This document shows positions 50,875-63,042 of a DNA stretch of 64,000 bases, piece after piece. The stretch comes from Ceraceosorus guamensis. Its lineage: Eukaryota; Basidiomycota; Exobasidiomycetes; Ceraceosorales; Ceraceosoraceae. A program made the translations under genes and the position numbers. The notes beneath the pieces are model-generated. The model was not told the DNA's origin. It did not search any database and worked only from the letters and a program-made list of their open reading frames with translations. Every line of letters starts with the position of its first letter. The first letter of the stretch is position 1. The stretch spans positions 310,001-374,000 of the forward strand of contig NW_020290008.1 in the NCBI RefSeq assembly GCF_003144195.1, read 5' to 3'.

Positions 50875-51734
50875 CTTTGGGGGGGGCGAATGCGTGCTTG
50901 CGCGTTGCTAGTGATAAATGACGCAGCGATGGGACAGGTGTTTCAGCAAAAGAGGCAAGTGCATGCAGGCTTGAGATGATGACGATGGTGGTGGTGGTGC
51001 GGAATCAAGCGAGTGATTTCACATTCAGTCACCCAAAGTGAATACTCAGTGTTACAACAGCGTCTTCATTTCTCCACGATCCACGAAGCCGAGTGCGTTA
51101 ACTCGTTAGTGCACATACCTGCATAATGTGCCTCTTGCTTCACCGCTGTCAGCCACACGATCAGCCATGCAGGCCCCCCATCACATATACCGTATATGGC
51201 GCGCGCGTCGATCGAGATGTGGCGGGCGATGCGCTTGATTCAAATGAACGCAACTCGGGTCATCCATCCATTCAAGATTCATCCACCCGTTTATGACCAT
51301 CAAGCTCCATCTCGTGCAATCAAACAAAGATGCGCGATCGGACGATCAGCATTGAATCCGGTCACGCGCGCAGCCCCAGCCGTCCCGTTCGACCTACGCC
51401 CTCAGCAGGAGTTGAGTCAAGAGTGGAGGCGCATTGGATGTCTTCTATAGACGATTCATATGAGCTGAATAGTCGCCTTACGGTACACAATTCGCATCAA
51501 GACAGGAATATTGCGATGCCGAATCGGAAATGTGAATCAAATGCTGCGTAGAAAGGTGAGGAGACGTGAAATGAATCACAATGTGAATGGTCCGTGCGTC
51601 ATCGCGCCCGCTCTGTCGCTTCGCTTCGCTTGTGCATGAGTGGCGCTTTTCTGTGCTGCTGCTGCATCGGCGGGGTTCGCGGGTCAGCATGTGGTGCGCG
51701 TTTGATTGTGATTGCGGCGTACCTGTGTTGTCGA

Positions 51735-51985
51735 AGTGGTCGCGAGTCGCGAGTCACGAGTTACGATCGAGTGCTGTGGTGAGTTTGAGTGAAGAGCTTA
51801 GCTGCCTTACCACGTCGCCCGCCTTCGTGAGCGCGGGCGCTTGCAAGCCGAATCGTAAATCGTGAATCTTGAATACGATGGACGGATATCCACGCACCGC
51901 TTTGACTCTTGACTCAAGACTCACCACTGTGACCACACATAGCTGCTCGCCAATCTGAATTCAGACTTGTGATTCATGATTGTGA
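51735..51985. repeat. TCACGA-word cluster
   Basis: GTCGCGAGTCGCGAGTCACGAG, AATCGTAAATCGTGAATCTTG, GACTCTTGACTCAAGACTCAC and CTTGTGATTCATGATTGTGAA all fall in 250 bp. They mix the ATTC and AGTC forms of the word. Confidence 0.6.
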
Positions 51986-52130
51986 ATGCCAATCACTCAT
52001 AGCTGCGAGGTTCACTCCGCTCGCTTCCACCGAGCTCATCGGAGACCCCCGACCCTCCCCTCTCTCCCCCCCCACCCACCCTCGGCTTCGTAGAACAGTC
52101 GATCGAGCCCACAAAGCGCTTGATCGCAAA

Positions 52131-52158
52131 GCACAGCACAGCACAGCACAGCACAGCA
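52131..52158 (+). repeat. (GCACA)n pentanucleotide repeat
   Basis: About five to six tandem GCACA units end seven bases before the first HID1 ATG. A length change here would alter the 5' leader. Confidence 0.85.
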
Positions 52159-52164
52159 GCGACG

Positions 52165-55100
52165 ATGATTGCCTTCGTTCCCTCATCCGTTCGCTCTTAC
52201 CTTCGTCTAGATGCTCCGCCAGACGTTGGGCGTCTCTTGGAAGCCTACGACGTAGCTCGCTACCTCGCCACATTCAACAGCGCAGCTGAAGTGTTTGGAC
52301 TCTTGAGCGTTTCGGACGTGAGGAGAGCGCTGATCAAGAGGCCGCAAAGGGTTGATTTGTTGATCCGTCTCTTGATCGCTCATCTCGAAGCGCTTGTGCA
52401 CGATGAACACTTTTGTCCCAGACCTGTTGCAGCCGCCAAGAATGCGACCAGCGGCGGACCTCTTGGCTGGATGGGTGCGGGTGCGGGTGCGGGTGCGACA
52501 AGAGGAGCAGCAGGCGCCCATGATGGTGATGGGAGCGCGGCGCAGAGGCGGGACAGGCACAAGGAATGTTTGAATTGCTTGAGGATATTGACGAGAATCA
52601 TTCCCGTCATCTTGGAGGGAGATCACGATCCCACTTGCAACGCTTCAGCAGAGGGGGAAGGCAACGGCGATGGCGCTGGCGATGGCGATGGCAACATCAA
52701 TCCCAATCCCAACCTCAACACCCAATCCACATCGGAAGGCGAGGCTAACAATTCGACGCGCGCCAGCCTCAATACTGATGAATTTCAGAAAAGGCTCTTT
52801 TTCAGCAAGTTGAGAGCGGATGAGTTGCCTCCGCTAGGCGAAGTCTTGACACCCAGAAGTCATCAATCGTCGCACAACGCGTCATCCGCAACAGCCCAAG
52901 GGCAGTCCAGCGAAGATCAGTTCGTCATCGATGATGATGAGGAAGAGGAGGAGCAGGAGGAGAGAGGGCAGGATGAAGATGCAACAACTGCAACGACGAA
53001 CATCGCCAATGGCAGTGCAGAGCAAGATCCGCTGAGCGCACACGCTGCCAAAGTGCAAGCTTCAAAGCAGAACAGAGACAACAGCTCGGCACGCGATGTC
53101 GATGACGATGAACGGAAAGACGCAACGGAACCCTCGCTGATCGAACGATTCCTAAGCGTCGTCATCGATTTGCTCTTCTACTCCGGCTTCACCATTCCTT
53201 GGACGCCCGAACAGCTTAGTCTTCCTCACGACACGCCCCCGAGGGAGTCTCGCGTGCACTACGCGATCTGGGAACAGGGAGTTGGCAGTTCCATTGAGCT
53301 AGCAGGAGCTACTCGAGCGCACGAATCTGCTCGCGTCGAGCTGATGAGGTTGTTGCTGGTCCTGCTCAGCAGATCCATCTACGTCTCTGCTGCGAATCAG
53401 GCCGACCTGTTTGATGCTGCTTTGGAGTACACTTCTTGCAAGCTGGACAGGAGCGTCGTGCTGCCTTTGCTCTGCAGCTTGCTCAATACCGCGGTCAAGC
53501 ACGCTACAGACTCGGGTTGGCTAGGTGGTCTTGGCAGTCTGGCAGCCATTCCTGGAGGCCTTGTCAAGGACAGACTGAGCGGCACAGCGGGCGTGCAGGA
53601 AAATCGAGCTGCCTTGGTCGGGCTTTGTCTTCAAACTTTGGACGTCATCCTTGGCTACGTCCCCAACATCAAAGACGCGCCCAACAGCTCTGCCTCGAAT
53701 TCTCAATCGCATCAAAGACCTTCTCTGACAGCTCACTCCTCCACGAGCTCCATCACCTCCACATCATCTGATGGTCCCAAGAACGCATCGCAAGCTCAAG
53801 CATCGCTCATCAATGCTTTTCGCTTCTACCTTTCCAAGATGCATCGACACTCCGACTTTGTGCTGCTAAGTGCTGGCATGTTCGAGATGCTGAGCGCAAA
53901 GATCAACTCGATGGGCATCCTGCCTTTGGCTTCCGCGGCCGCACCAGCCCTCACCACGGGCTCCGCAGGAGACACGGGTCCAGGCGCGCACATGCCCGAA
54001 GCGCTGCTGCTCCTATGGCGACTAATGACTCTGAATCCTCGTTTCAGACTCTTTCTCCTGGATGATCCGGTTCGAGCGCCTCTATTGCTGTCTCGACTGC
54101 TTTTCCATGCATTGCACAACAAGGATTCAGCAGCTCAGCAAGGATTGGTTCGATTGTGCGTCTTTGTCCTGCAAGACATCAGTTCCACGCCTGCTTTTGC
54201 TGCTCATATCAGTGCTGCGGGATCAGCGAACAGGGCCAAGATACCTGGTGGGCATAAGTGGGGCATCACTGCTGGCGGATCCAACGCGGGAGGCGGAGCG
54301 GGTGGAGATGGTGCTGGATCAGCAGCAGACGTTTTGATACAGGCGACTTACTCGCTCATGGCTACGACCAAGGGCAGTCTGTCAACGCTATACGCCCCTC
54401 TGGTCATCAGCCTGGCCAACACTGCTCCGGCATGGACGAACATTACCGTGCTTAGCTCCCAACGTCTGGTCGGCCTCCTCAGCAGCTTCTCTGCCCCGAG
54501 CTTCTTGCTCGCAGACGAATCGCACCCCCGGCTCGTCTTTTTCTTGCTGGAAACCATCAATGGCGTCATTCATCACCACCCCAAACAGAATGCGAACCTC
54601 ATCTATGCCTTGCTGCGAAATCACAAGAGCGTCTACAGGCTCGTCACGTTTACGCTGCGCAAGGGAGTTGCGGAGATCAGAAGGAACAGAACGCGGGCGG
54701 GTAGCGCCTTTGCGAATATTGGCGCAAGTATTGGTCAGCTTCCTGTCACACCGAATTCGGGCACTACGACTCCTGTGCCCTCGCACAGTCCAAGCGCGCC
54801 GTTCTTGAGCCCTCGACCTCTGGGAGCGGATGCAAAGGACCCTTTAGATGCTGCTGCTCCTACCGCCACTGCTGCGACAGTCACAGCTCCAACGGCCTCC
54901 AACGCCCCGCCTGGCGACGAAGAAAAGGCGAGGATGTTGCAGAGGGACGAGGAGGAATCAAGTCGACTCGCACAGCTTACACTCGACGAAGGCGTCGCGC
55001 AGTCAGGAGGTTTGCGCTCTGAGAAGGCGCGAGGCAAGATGAGAGAGCAAGAGAGCATCGGCTTGCAGGAAGACACGGGGACGGGCGTATCGTCAAACGC

Positions 55101-55623
55101 GTCCGCTCCGTACGCTTCGTCCGAATTGCCAGCGACGCCCGACGAGGCAGAGGTCTGGGCAGCATCCTTGACCGATGCCGAACTGCAACTGGCAGCGGAA
55201 AATATCGGCAGGAATGGCTTTGTGCCTACCCAGCCTTGGATCGCATCGTGGCAAAAGGGCCTCCCATTGGATTCTCTGCAGATCCTCCTTGGAGAAGTGC
55301 TGCCTAAGCTCAACGAGTTGGTCAAGAGCGATCAGATACGTGGCAAGTCCGACGCAGACTCTAGGGTCTGCGCATGGATTCGAGAAGTGGACTTGGATCG
55401 CGTATTGCCTCAGAAAACGCCAGTGTGTGAGTAAGATTGATGGGAATAGCGGCTGTGCTTCTCGACGATCTCCTTGAGCCTGACCATCAACCCTTTCCGC
55501 TTTCTCCTTGGACGGTCTGGGATGTTTACAGATTTGCGGCCTTTCAAATGGAACGAGCAAGCTAGGATATGGATTCTTTCTTATTTGTGGGGTCTGGTGT
55601 ATGTCTCTGCCCAATTGCCATAG
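52165..55623 (+). CDS. HID1 family protein (Ftp105/Ecm30-like)
   Basis: Exons 52165-55426 and 55532-55623; 1117 residues. Hid1 proteins are peripheral Golgi proteins acting in trafficking; fission yeast Ftp105 places a deubiquitinase on the Golgi. Matching blocks are SAAEVFGLLSVSDVRRAL, RHKECLNCLRILTRIIPVI, SLIERFLSVVIDLLFYSGFTIPW, EQGVGSS with the helical repeats after it, PEALLLLWRLMTLNPRFR, LHNKDSAAQQGLVRLCVFVLQDIS, and the C-terminal LRPFKWNEQARIWILSYLWG, read in exon 2. Low-complexity Gly/Ala, acidic and Ser/Thr inserts interrupt the folded parts. The usual myristoylatable N-terminus (MG..SKL) is not visible, so the start is uncertain and an upstream exon may be missing. Confidence 0.85.
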
Positions 55624-56133
55624 TGAGAAGCACCTTTCTCGAACCTGCTGCCAATTCCTCTCCGCGCGCGCGCAAGGTTATTGATTCTCAACCCTGCTCT
55701 TGGGTTACAGTGGCATCTACACTGGCACATCTGCACGCTTGTTCCAGCTCCGCACGCCCAATAGGCGCACGGCGCAAGCAGCAAGCACAACGAACCGCAC
55801 CGCGAGTCCGAGTACCAGGGGTGGCGCTGGCGCTAGCGCTTGACGAGTGCGCCAAGCATCGTCTCTTCCATCCCTAATTCAGCTTCACAGGCATCTAGGG
55901 CGCTGATTGTAAGAGGCCCCGCCAGTCTTCTCTTCAGCGGTTGTACACTCATGCACGCCCTCGCACTCCGACTTCTGAATACAACCCGTAGACATGATGC
56001 AGGATGCTATGACCAGTGCGGCCAGTGCGGCTTCTTTGACCCTCTACAGAAGCAGGTCGAATTTCGGTACGCCTACTGCAAACGGTAAACGGTGTACGTC
56101 GGTCTGGACACCACGTTCCGTGACGTCACTTTG
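55624..56133. other. Convergent intergenic region, HID1 / ALG3
   Basis: About 510 bp with a GCGCGCGCGC run near 55662-55672 and no supportable gene. Confidence 0.55.
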
Positions 56134-58032
56134 TCATGGTTGCGCTTGGTTCGTCGGATCCGCTCTCCACAATCCCCACAGCAGTGTCAAGTGTGCTAGC
56201 CAAAGCACGGCCGAGCTACTTGGCGTGGAGGGAAAGATGTTCCACGACCTTTCGATGAGGAAGGGAAGTGCGAGCCTGTGCCAGCGTAATCAAGTGCAGA
56301 GAACTGCAATCAGCCCCGGCGACGCTCGACGCCAGTGGAAGGGCAGCGCATCGCGCATGGACGCACCTGATGCCTAGAGGTAGACCTTTCTTTCCAAAGT
56401 CGATTTTCGCTGCCGCGGCCCAACACATCAAAGGAATGTGCTGTGCGTACCAGGAGTAGAACTGGTAGTGCAGCGATCGCGCAAAGGTCATGCCAATCAG
56501 ATTTGCTGTGAAGATTGAAAATATCATGACTTGAGATGGCAAAGAGAGTTGGATCAGTTGCAGAGGTGACCATTGCGGGAGATATTGGAACCAATACTCA
56601 CAGCGAGCGCTTGGATCTCCACTGCCCGGCGGCCCGTGCCACCGCTTCAAGACCCACGAGACACCCTCGTCTCCGACTCTCGTCCACCGCGTGGTGATCC
56701 AGAGCAGCAATAAGCCTGCATGCGCGAACAAGAGCACCCTCGAAGTCCAGGCGGATTGAAACTGCTCGATGGCCAGAAATCGAAGGTGGACCGTCCACTT
56801 GTACAAGAAAGCCCTTGAAAAGTCGAAGGCTCCGGCAAAGTACGCGTGTGGATGCTCGAGGATGAATGGAAGACCCAACAGGACCTGCACCAGAAGCGCC
56901 AGAAATCCGAGTCTCAGTGATTGTAGCATGCCCACTCCTCGGAACAGAATGACTCCGAGGGCAGGCATGGTCAGAAGTACGCTCATTTTGACCCCCAAAG
57001 CCAACCTAGGCAGCAGCAAGAAACAGTGGGAGCGTCAGATGTGCGCAAGAAGGAAGGCCGACGTAATCTTGCGCTCGCGCGACCAACTCACGACCAAAGC
57101 GTCGTCGCAGCTGTCCAGCGCCTCCTTATCAAGAAGACCATCGAAGCGTGCAGCAGTAAACTGGTCCAGCAGTCATTGAACATCCTGAGGACATAGATCG
57201 AATGAAGCCGTTTCGATACTATCAATGCTGGCAGCAGGATGCTTGGCGAGCCGGCCGACCTGTAGAGGGACATGACCAATGCTTGATTGAGGAGATAGAG
57301 CGCCCCATATAGAGCTTGAGCTGGCATCAGCTTGGCGCCGGCATGCGTAAGTCGCACCAGAGGAGCGTGGAGGTACAGGTGCAAGGCCGGGTACCTGAAG
57401 GCAGGATGAATTGTCGAGTTTTAACCGCATGCCGTCTGCCCATCGCATCTCGGGGTCGCCCTCGGAAGGGCGCGCATACACACTGCATGGGCATTCATTC
57501 GCGAACTCACACGCATGGCCCGCTCGCTCCTCGTAATCGGCTGTAATCGCGCTCCCCTTTCAGCATTCCTTGCGCTTGCTCGAGATATGTGGTGAAGTCG
57601 ATTTCCGTGTCTGAAAAGGTAGTGTAAGCATCGACCGGCGTGATTCGATTGCCCGTCGCAGCTTCATCACTCACACGGCACTCGTTTGATGATGATGAGC
57701 GTCATGACTGCATCCGCCGCCAAGGTCATGATCGCTACGCCGAGGAAAGCAAGCAGCGGTGGCGCATCCTCCAAGAAGGCGGTGTAGGTTGTGCGCCTGA
57801 CCCAGACCATGTAGGGTTCTTCTTCGTCCTTGGTTTTCTTTGCAGGCGCTTTATACAGCGGGTAGGCGCCCAGCTCGCTGCTCTTCCTGCCCTGACCGCT
57901 CATGGACGAAGCGATAGAGTCTGGAAGAGCGCCATCCCTGCTCGATTGCGCCAAGTCGCCACGACGTCTTGTACGTAGCCGGACTCCTCCAGAGGGATCG
58001 GAGATCGCCTGAGCCCAAGCCGTGCTGGTCAT
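56134..58032 (-). CDS. ALG3: Dol-P-Man:Man5GlcNAc2-PP-Dol alpha-1,3-mannosyltransferase
   Basis: Exons complement(56134-56218, 56367-57005, 57092-57394, 57511-57610, 57675-58032); 494 residues. It adds the sixth mannose to the lipid-linked N-glycan precursor on the ER lumen side. An N-terminal cytosolic region of about 70 residues precedes the first span. The ALG3 signature PYTEIDFTTYLEQ is formed across the exon 1/2 junction, followed by RDYSRLRGASGPCVYPALHLYLH, VLRMFNDCWTSLLLHA, LALGVKMSVLLTMPALGV, GLPFILEHPHAYFAGAFDFSRAFLYKWTVHLRFL (the FDLSRVFLFKWTVNWRF-type block) and NLIGMTFARSLHYQFYSWY. The C-terminal exon restores the SSAVLWLAHLTLLWGLWR tail. It is divergent from CTF4. Confidence 0.93.
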
Positions 58033-58795
58033 CCTCGGCGGTCCAAGTTTGTGTTTTGGAAGCGCACACGCTGCCCGTGGTTGATCGCAGAGTCTCCTGA
58101 CTTCTCGCTTGAGCTAGGCGCCTGGCCAGACGAGATGCGATGTCTTGACCAATTCTCGCTTCTTTCCTCCCTTGTGTGAAAGCATGAGAGAGCTGGGTGG
58201 GGTCGAGTCCTCACGCGTCCACGGCAGCTAGACCAAACGACGACTGACCGAACGATGCGTCGGGGTCGCAGAGCAAAGTCCAGTCAGAGTCCAGAGTACA
58301 AGCCAGGCCCGCGGCACATACGGTTCGCATAGAAAGAGATGCCCGAGCGCGGTGCTTCACACAGCGCGGCATGCTGTGGAGGCACGTTGCACGCTGAACG
58401 CCGCGCATATAGTCATACTCGTGACTACTCATGAGTCACGAGTCGCGTGCATGGAAGTTGTTGAGTCTTCAGTGCGAGGGGGGGGGGGTCTCTCGTGCGA
58501 AAGGCTGTTAAATTGGCGCGCAAGTCGCGGTGCGCGTCACGCGCGTCGCGTCGGACGTGTTGGAAACGCAAGCGCGCGCGTACACTCACGACTGTATGCT
58601 CGACTGTTGGTCGAGTCAACTGTCCAGGCCGTTTGCCTCACTTAGCTGGTCTTCCATGTCAACGCCACCATCAGCATCTTGATAGTCGCCGCAGCCAAGC
58701 CATACCACAGCTCCATCGACCAGTCAAACCCGATCGCAAGCTCGATCTGCCCCCTCTCCTTCGTGGCGCGGAGCACACGGCTCGCCATCAACGAG
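58033..58795. other. Divergent intergenic region, ALG3 / CTF4
   Basis: About 760 bp with TCATGAGTCACGAGTCGCG at 58428-58446, an 11-bp poly-G run at 58478-58488, and GCGCGTCACGCGCGTCGCG-type words at 58525-58550. No gene is seen. Confidence 0.5.
58428..58446. repeat. TCACGA word (AGTC form)
   Basis: CTCATGAGTCACGAGTCGC is a near-perfect member of the dispersed word family, directly before a poly-G tract. Confidence 0.55.
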
Positions 58796-61700
58796 ATGGA
58801 GCTGCCACCTTCCACTGCCGCTGCAGCTCGTGTCGGTGTCAATATTCAGGTGGCGCATTCGCATGGTCTAACGCGAGTCAAGTATGCGCCTAGTGGAAGC
58901 AAAGTGAGGTACGTAAGCAAAGTAAACAAAAAGCTGATCCTTCAGCAGCGCGTGTGCTTACCACCGGCGCTTTCTGCCTTGCGGTGCTCCCAGCTGGCTG
59001 TTCACAGGTGGTGACGAAGGTACGGTGCGACTGCTACCCACAGATCCCAGATCAGGTGCAGAAGCCTTGGCCATCGACGACGCCACGGCCCCAATCAATT
59101 GGATCGATGCGGATGCCGACTATCTCGTAGCCGCCGCAGCAGATGGAGCAGTGCGCATATATCAACACAACGTCTCTCTTTCGGAAGATGGCGCGGCAGC
59201 GACCGATCTAGTAGGCATCCTCACCCGCACAGGACTTCCCGCTCGATGCGCTGCCTTAGAGCGACACGTTCTGCCGACTAAAACCCCGCGAGTCGCTTGC
59301 TTGAGCGATGACCTCGTCATCAAAGTGGTCGATTCTGGTGCCCCTCAACGCGTGCAGCTCCTCGCCAAACACTCTCGTCCGCCCAAAGCTGCTGCTTGGT
59401 CTCCCGTCGAGCCTCTGCTAATCACCACCGATTGCGACGGGGTGGCTTGCATCTGGGACATGCAGGGCGCCGAGCCGGTCCACGTCAAAGCGATGGAGAG
59501 AATCTTAGCTCAGGCTCGGCCAGAGTCAGAGTACAGCTCCGAGCCCGTGTGGCATCCTAGTGGCAACTCTTTCGTACTGCCAAGCAAGACGCACGAAGTT
59601 GTCATGGTCGAGAAGCCGTCTTGGAATGTCTCGACAAGCTTCTCTGCTCCAGCTCGTGACCAATTGCCGCCGGGAGTTGAATCGCCAAGCGGTCAGATCA
59701 GCGCCTTGTCCTTCTCGCCGAATGGCAGGTATCTGGCCGTAGCTACCGCCAGCGCGCATGTCACCGTTTGGGAAACGGCAACGCGCAAGCCTCTTCGACA
59801 GAGATCAGCCTACGCCCTCGTCACAGGCATCAGCTGGCATCCCGAAGCTGATGCTCTCGCGTGGACAGATGCGCAAGGTCAACTATCGCGCTGGTGGGAA
59901 GTAGTGGGGTCAGCGAACGCGAATCCGTTTGAGCTGCTGGACTACCAGCATAGGTCTACGGAGCAGACGCTCAAAGAGCGGGTCCGCCAGCAACAAGTCA
60001 CTGAGGACATAGATGCGCTCTTCGATGGCGCAGGCCTATCCGACGAAGATGAGGAGACAGAAGCAATGCTCGACAAAGAAGAACGTAGGCCGCGAACGCG
60101 CGAGCGGCAAATGCGCGCCGGTGGAGAAGTCAATGACGATCTGAACGATTTCGTAGTAGATGACGATGGCGGCGGCACTGGCTATGGTGCTGCCACCGAT
60201 CGACGTTCGAGAACTCAGAGGACCACAGGCCTAACCCAGCGACACGTCGGCAGGTCTCACTCTAGTCTGATTTCGTCGACTAAGATGCAGTCCGCTTTCC
60301 AACCTACCTCGACCGACCTGCGTGGACAGCGGAGATACTTCGCTTACAGCTGCCTGGGTTCTCTTGTGGGTACAGACCAAGGCGATCACCAGACGATAGC
60401 ATTTGAGTCAAGTGACGCTGGCTCAAGACGGAATTGGCGATTTGCGGATCACTTCGGATACAACATGGCATCACTCGGGGGGTCTGGTGCCCTATTCGCG
60501 TGTCCCGAGCGGCACGCGAATCATAACGATGATCATGAAGACGAGGATGACGCAGAGTCTGGGCACCCCAGTAGCATCTTTTTCAAGCCATTCGAAGCAT
60601 CAGGAGCCCGCACTACGCTCGCCACAGAGTGGACCGTCAACTTGCCGAGAGGAGAAGAAGCGGTCGCGATCGCGATGGCCGGCAAAGCCCCGCGCCCGAA
60701 TGCAGATTCAAGAGCCGCAGACGCCATGACGATCTCTAGCGCCATCGTCGCAACATCGGCTGGCTACTTGCGCTTTTTTAGTGCATCTGGCTTCCAACGA
60801 TACTTGTGGGCCCTTGGCTCACCGGTGGTATCAATGGCAGCGGGAACCCACTCAGCAATGATAGTTCACCGAGGAGCGACTTCGTGCGCCTTGGAAGGCT
60901 TTCAGAACTTGAGCTACACCCTCATCAATTTACTCACCTTCAGCATTCAGCAACAAGGCGTCTTACCGCTTGCCAAAGACGCCACTCTGCGCTGGGTTGG
61001 TCTGAATGACGCGGATGTGCCGGCCTTCTTTGACAGTCGTGGAGTGCTTTACTTACTGGATCGGAGCCACGCACCTCATGGTCAAGCGCGTTGGGTGCCT
61101 TGCCTCGACACCAAGAACATTCAAGCTCAACAGGCCTCCAAGACAGACTCAAGTCTTGCTCCTCGTTTACATTACTGGCCGGTCGGCCTCACCTCTCACA
61201 AGTTGCTGGCCATCATTCTAAAGGGCGCCCACTCGACACCGGACCCATCTGCCTCGTCACGTCCACTCCTTCAAGATCTCGATCTTCATTTCCCTTTAGC
61301 TGCGGGCGAAGGTCCGGCTGCAGCTCTCGAGCAAGAGCATGCTCGAAATGCGTTCCTCGCCGATTCCATTCGATCCGCCAGACGCGCTCGTGCACTTGAG
61401 CTCGAGCTTGACGAAGACGAAGAGCCCGATGACGACGATTCGCCTGATCCCTGGGTACTGCAACACAATGCAGATAAAGCGCTGCTGCAGCTCATTCAGC
61501 TCGCATGCAAAGCAGACCGACACGCCAGAGCACTGGACGCAGCCATGGAATTGCACTCTGAGAAGACTCTCGATGCCGCCGTTCAGATCGCCACTTTCTT
61601 CCATCAACCTGGCCTTGCGGATCGCATGGAAAACTTGCGGGGTTGGGTGAGAGGAAGAAGAGAGCGTGACGAGAGACGTGGATCTGCAGCGGTGGTACTT

Positions 61701-62816
61701 GCCCCTCAACCTCCGACTGCACTGCAAAGCGGCAATGGACTCCACGGCATCAACGACGCTGATGATACCATGACGTCCAAGGCTTTGACCGCAAAGGCAG
61801 CGCGCAAAGCTTTGACGACTTCTTGGACGCCGCAGGCTCGGAGATCGCACGGTGGCTCTGATCGGGGGTCGGGCGTACTGAGTACCTCTGCTGCCATCGC
61901 TTCTTCTCCAATCACTGTCGACTCTCAAGCGCGCAGCACTGCAGTTGCGTGGCCAGAGTCGAGTCGCTCCGAAGAAGTCGTCGCTGCCGAAAACGGCATG
62001 TTTGAGCGAGGTGACCGCGACTCGATGTTGGATAAGGAAAATCTATTTCACGACGTCGAGGACGTGGAACTGCATCAGAGGCCTGACAAGCGCAAAGCGA
62101 CAGCATCACATGATGTCGAGGAAGGCGATGTGCCTCCATCTCGGAGCAAGCTGAATTGTGAGTATCGTGACTCGCTGCATCAGACTCAGCAAATTCATAG
62201 CTGACGCTATCATACTCTAGCCGGCAACCCTTTCGTGCGCGCAGCAACTCGAAACCCCTTCGCGCGAAATCCAGGCATGACGCGGGACCGTAGCATGCAC
62301 AAGAGCTCATCGTTCTTTGATCGTGTCGATGCGTCCCTGGACGCTCAGCATGACGCTACTGTGCCTGTCTCGCGGCTCAGCAGCGATAGGCGCAGCGGAA
62401 GTGGCTCAAGCAAATCGCGTCAAAGCACACTCTTTGGCCTCGGCGCTCCAAAGGCATCGGGACCTGGCCCAAAACCTGTCGCCTCCAAAGAAGCGCCAAC
62501 ACTCACGCCTAATTTTGGGCAGCACGCTAGCAGCGGCAACGAGGACTCTCAGGCAACAGACGAAAGCCTAGCCCGCACTCTTGCTCCTTTCAATGATGAG
62601 GACTCTCAAAATCATCATTTGCCCTCTCTGGAAGAGACTCAGTATCCCGATCCTGACGCGGATGAAGAAACGCAAATGGTCGATGCCTCGGGACGTCAAA
62701 GCGATGGGCAGCCTCGCGCAGCAGATGCCCCGGACGGAGAGGATGACAGCAACATGATGACCCTCGACGAAGCCCGTCGCGCACAAGCCAGTGCGCACAT
62801 TTTCTCTCCCGTGTAA
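58796..62816 (+). CDS. CTF4: Replisome adaptor CTF4 / MCL1 (WDHD1, AND-1 homologue)
   Basis: Exons 58796-58908, 58994-62157 and 62221-62816; 1290 residues. It couples the CMG helicase to DNA polymerase alpha and other partners and aids sister-chromatid cohesion. An N-terminal WD40 propeller is visible (HGLTRVKYAPSGSKV, LFTGGDEGTVRLLPTD, WSPVEPLLITTDCDGVACIW, GQISALSFSPNGRYLAVATA, SWHPEADALAWTD). After an acidic linker comes the trimer-forming SepB domain (RRYFAYSCLGSLVG, FRFADHFGY-like, YLRFFSASGFQRYLWALG) with its helical bundle (DKALLQLIQLACKADRHARALD). The C-terminal 350 residues are disordered. They include KSRQSTLFGL (residues 1157-1166), only loosely PIP-box-like. No HMG box is seen, unlike vertebrate AND-1. 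Confidence 0.95.
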
Positions 62817-63042
62817 CTCAGACAGCATTTATTTCTGTCTGTTCTCAACGCAAACGCTTTGACACATGCATTGTTGAACAGTGATATGCTAGACGAAATT
62901 CTGGTCTGATGCACATCAATCGTTGAAGCGCTTCGTAATGGCAGATTATCCGGATCAACACCTTCTGCGCTCACGTCTCCGACGACCATCCCGGCTGCTG
63001 TAGCTGCTGCTCCTTTGCTTGAAGTGCGCAACCGGGGAGTAA

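Larger units (their letters stand above)
50875..52164. other. Divergent intergenic region, arylesterase / HID1
   Basis: About 1.3 kb. It holds a GGTGGTGGTGG microsatellite near 50986, several TCACGA-type words (51735-51765, 51848-51875, 51900-51985), a C-rich run at 52050-52080, and a CACAG repeat directly before the HID1 start. Open frames here are short and domain-free, but the true HID1 N-terminal exon could be hidden in it. Confidence 0.5.

Noticed and set aside
52120-52164. Upstream in-frame TTG start for HID1.
   Set aside because: It would translate the GCACA repeat and adds no family sequence; TTG starts are not expected here.
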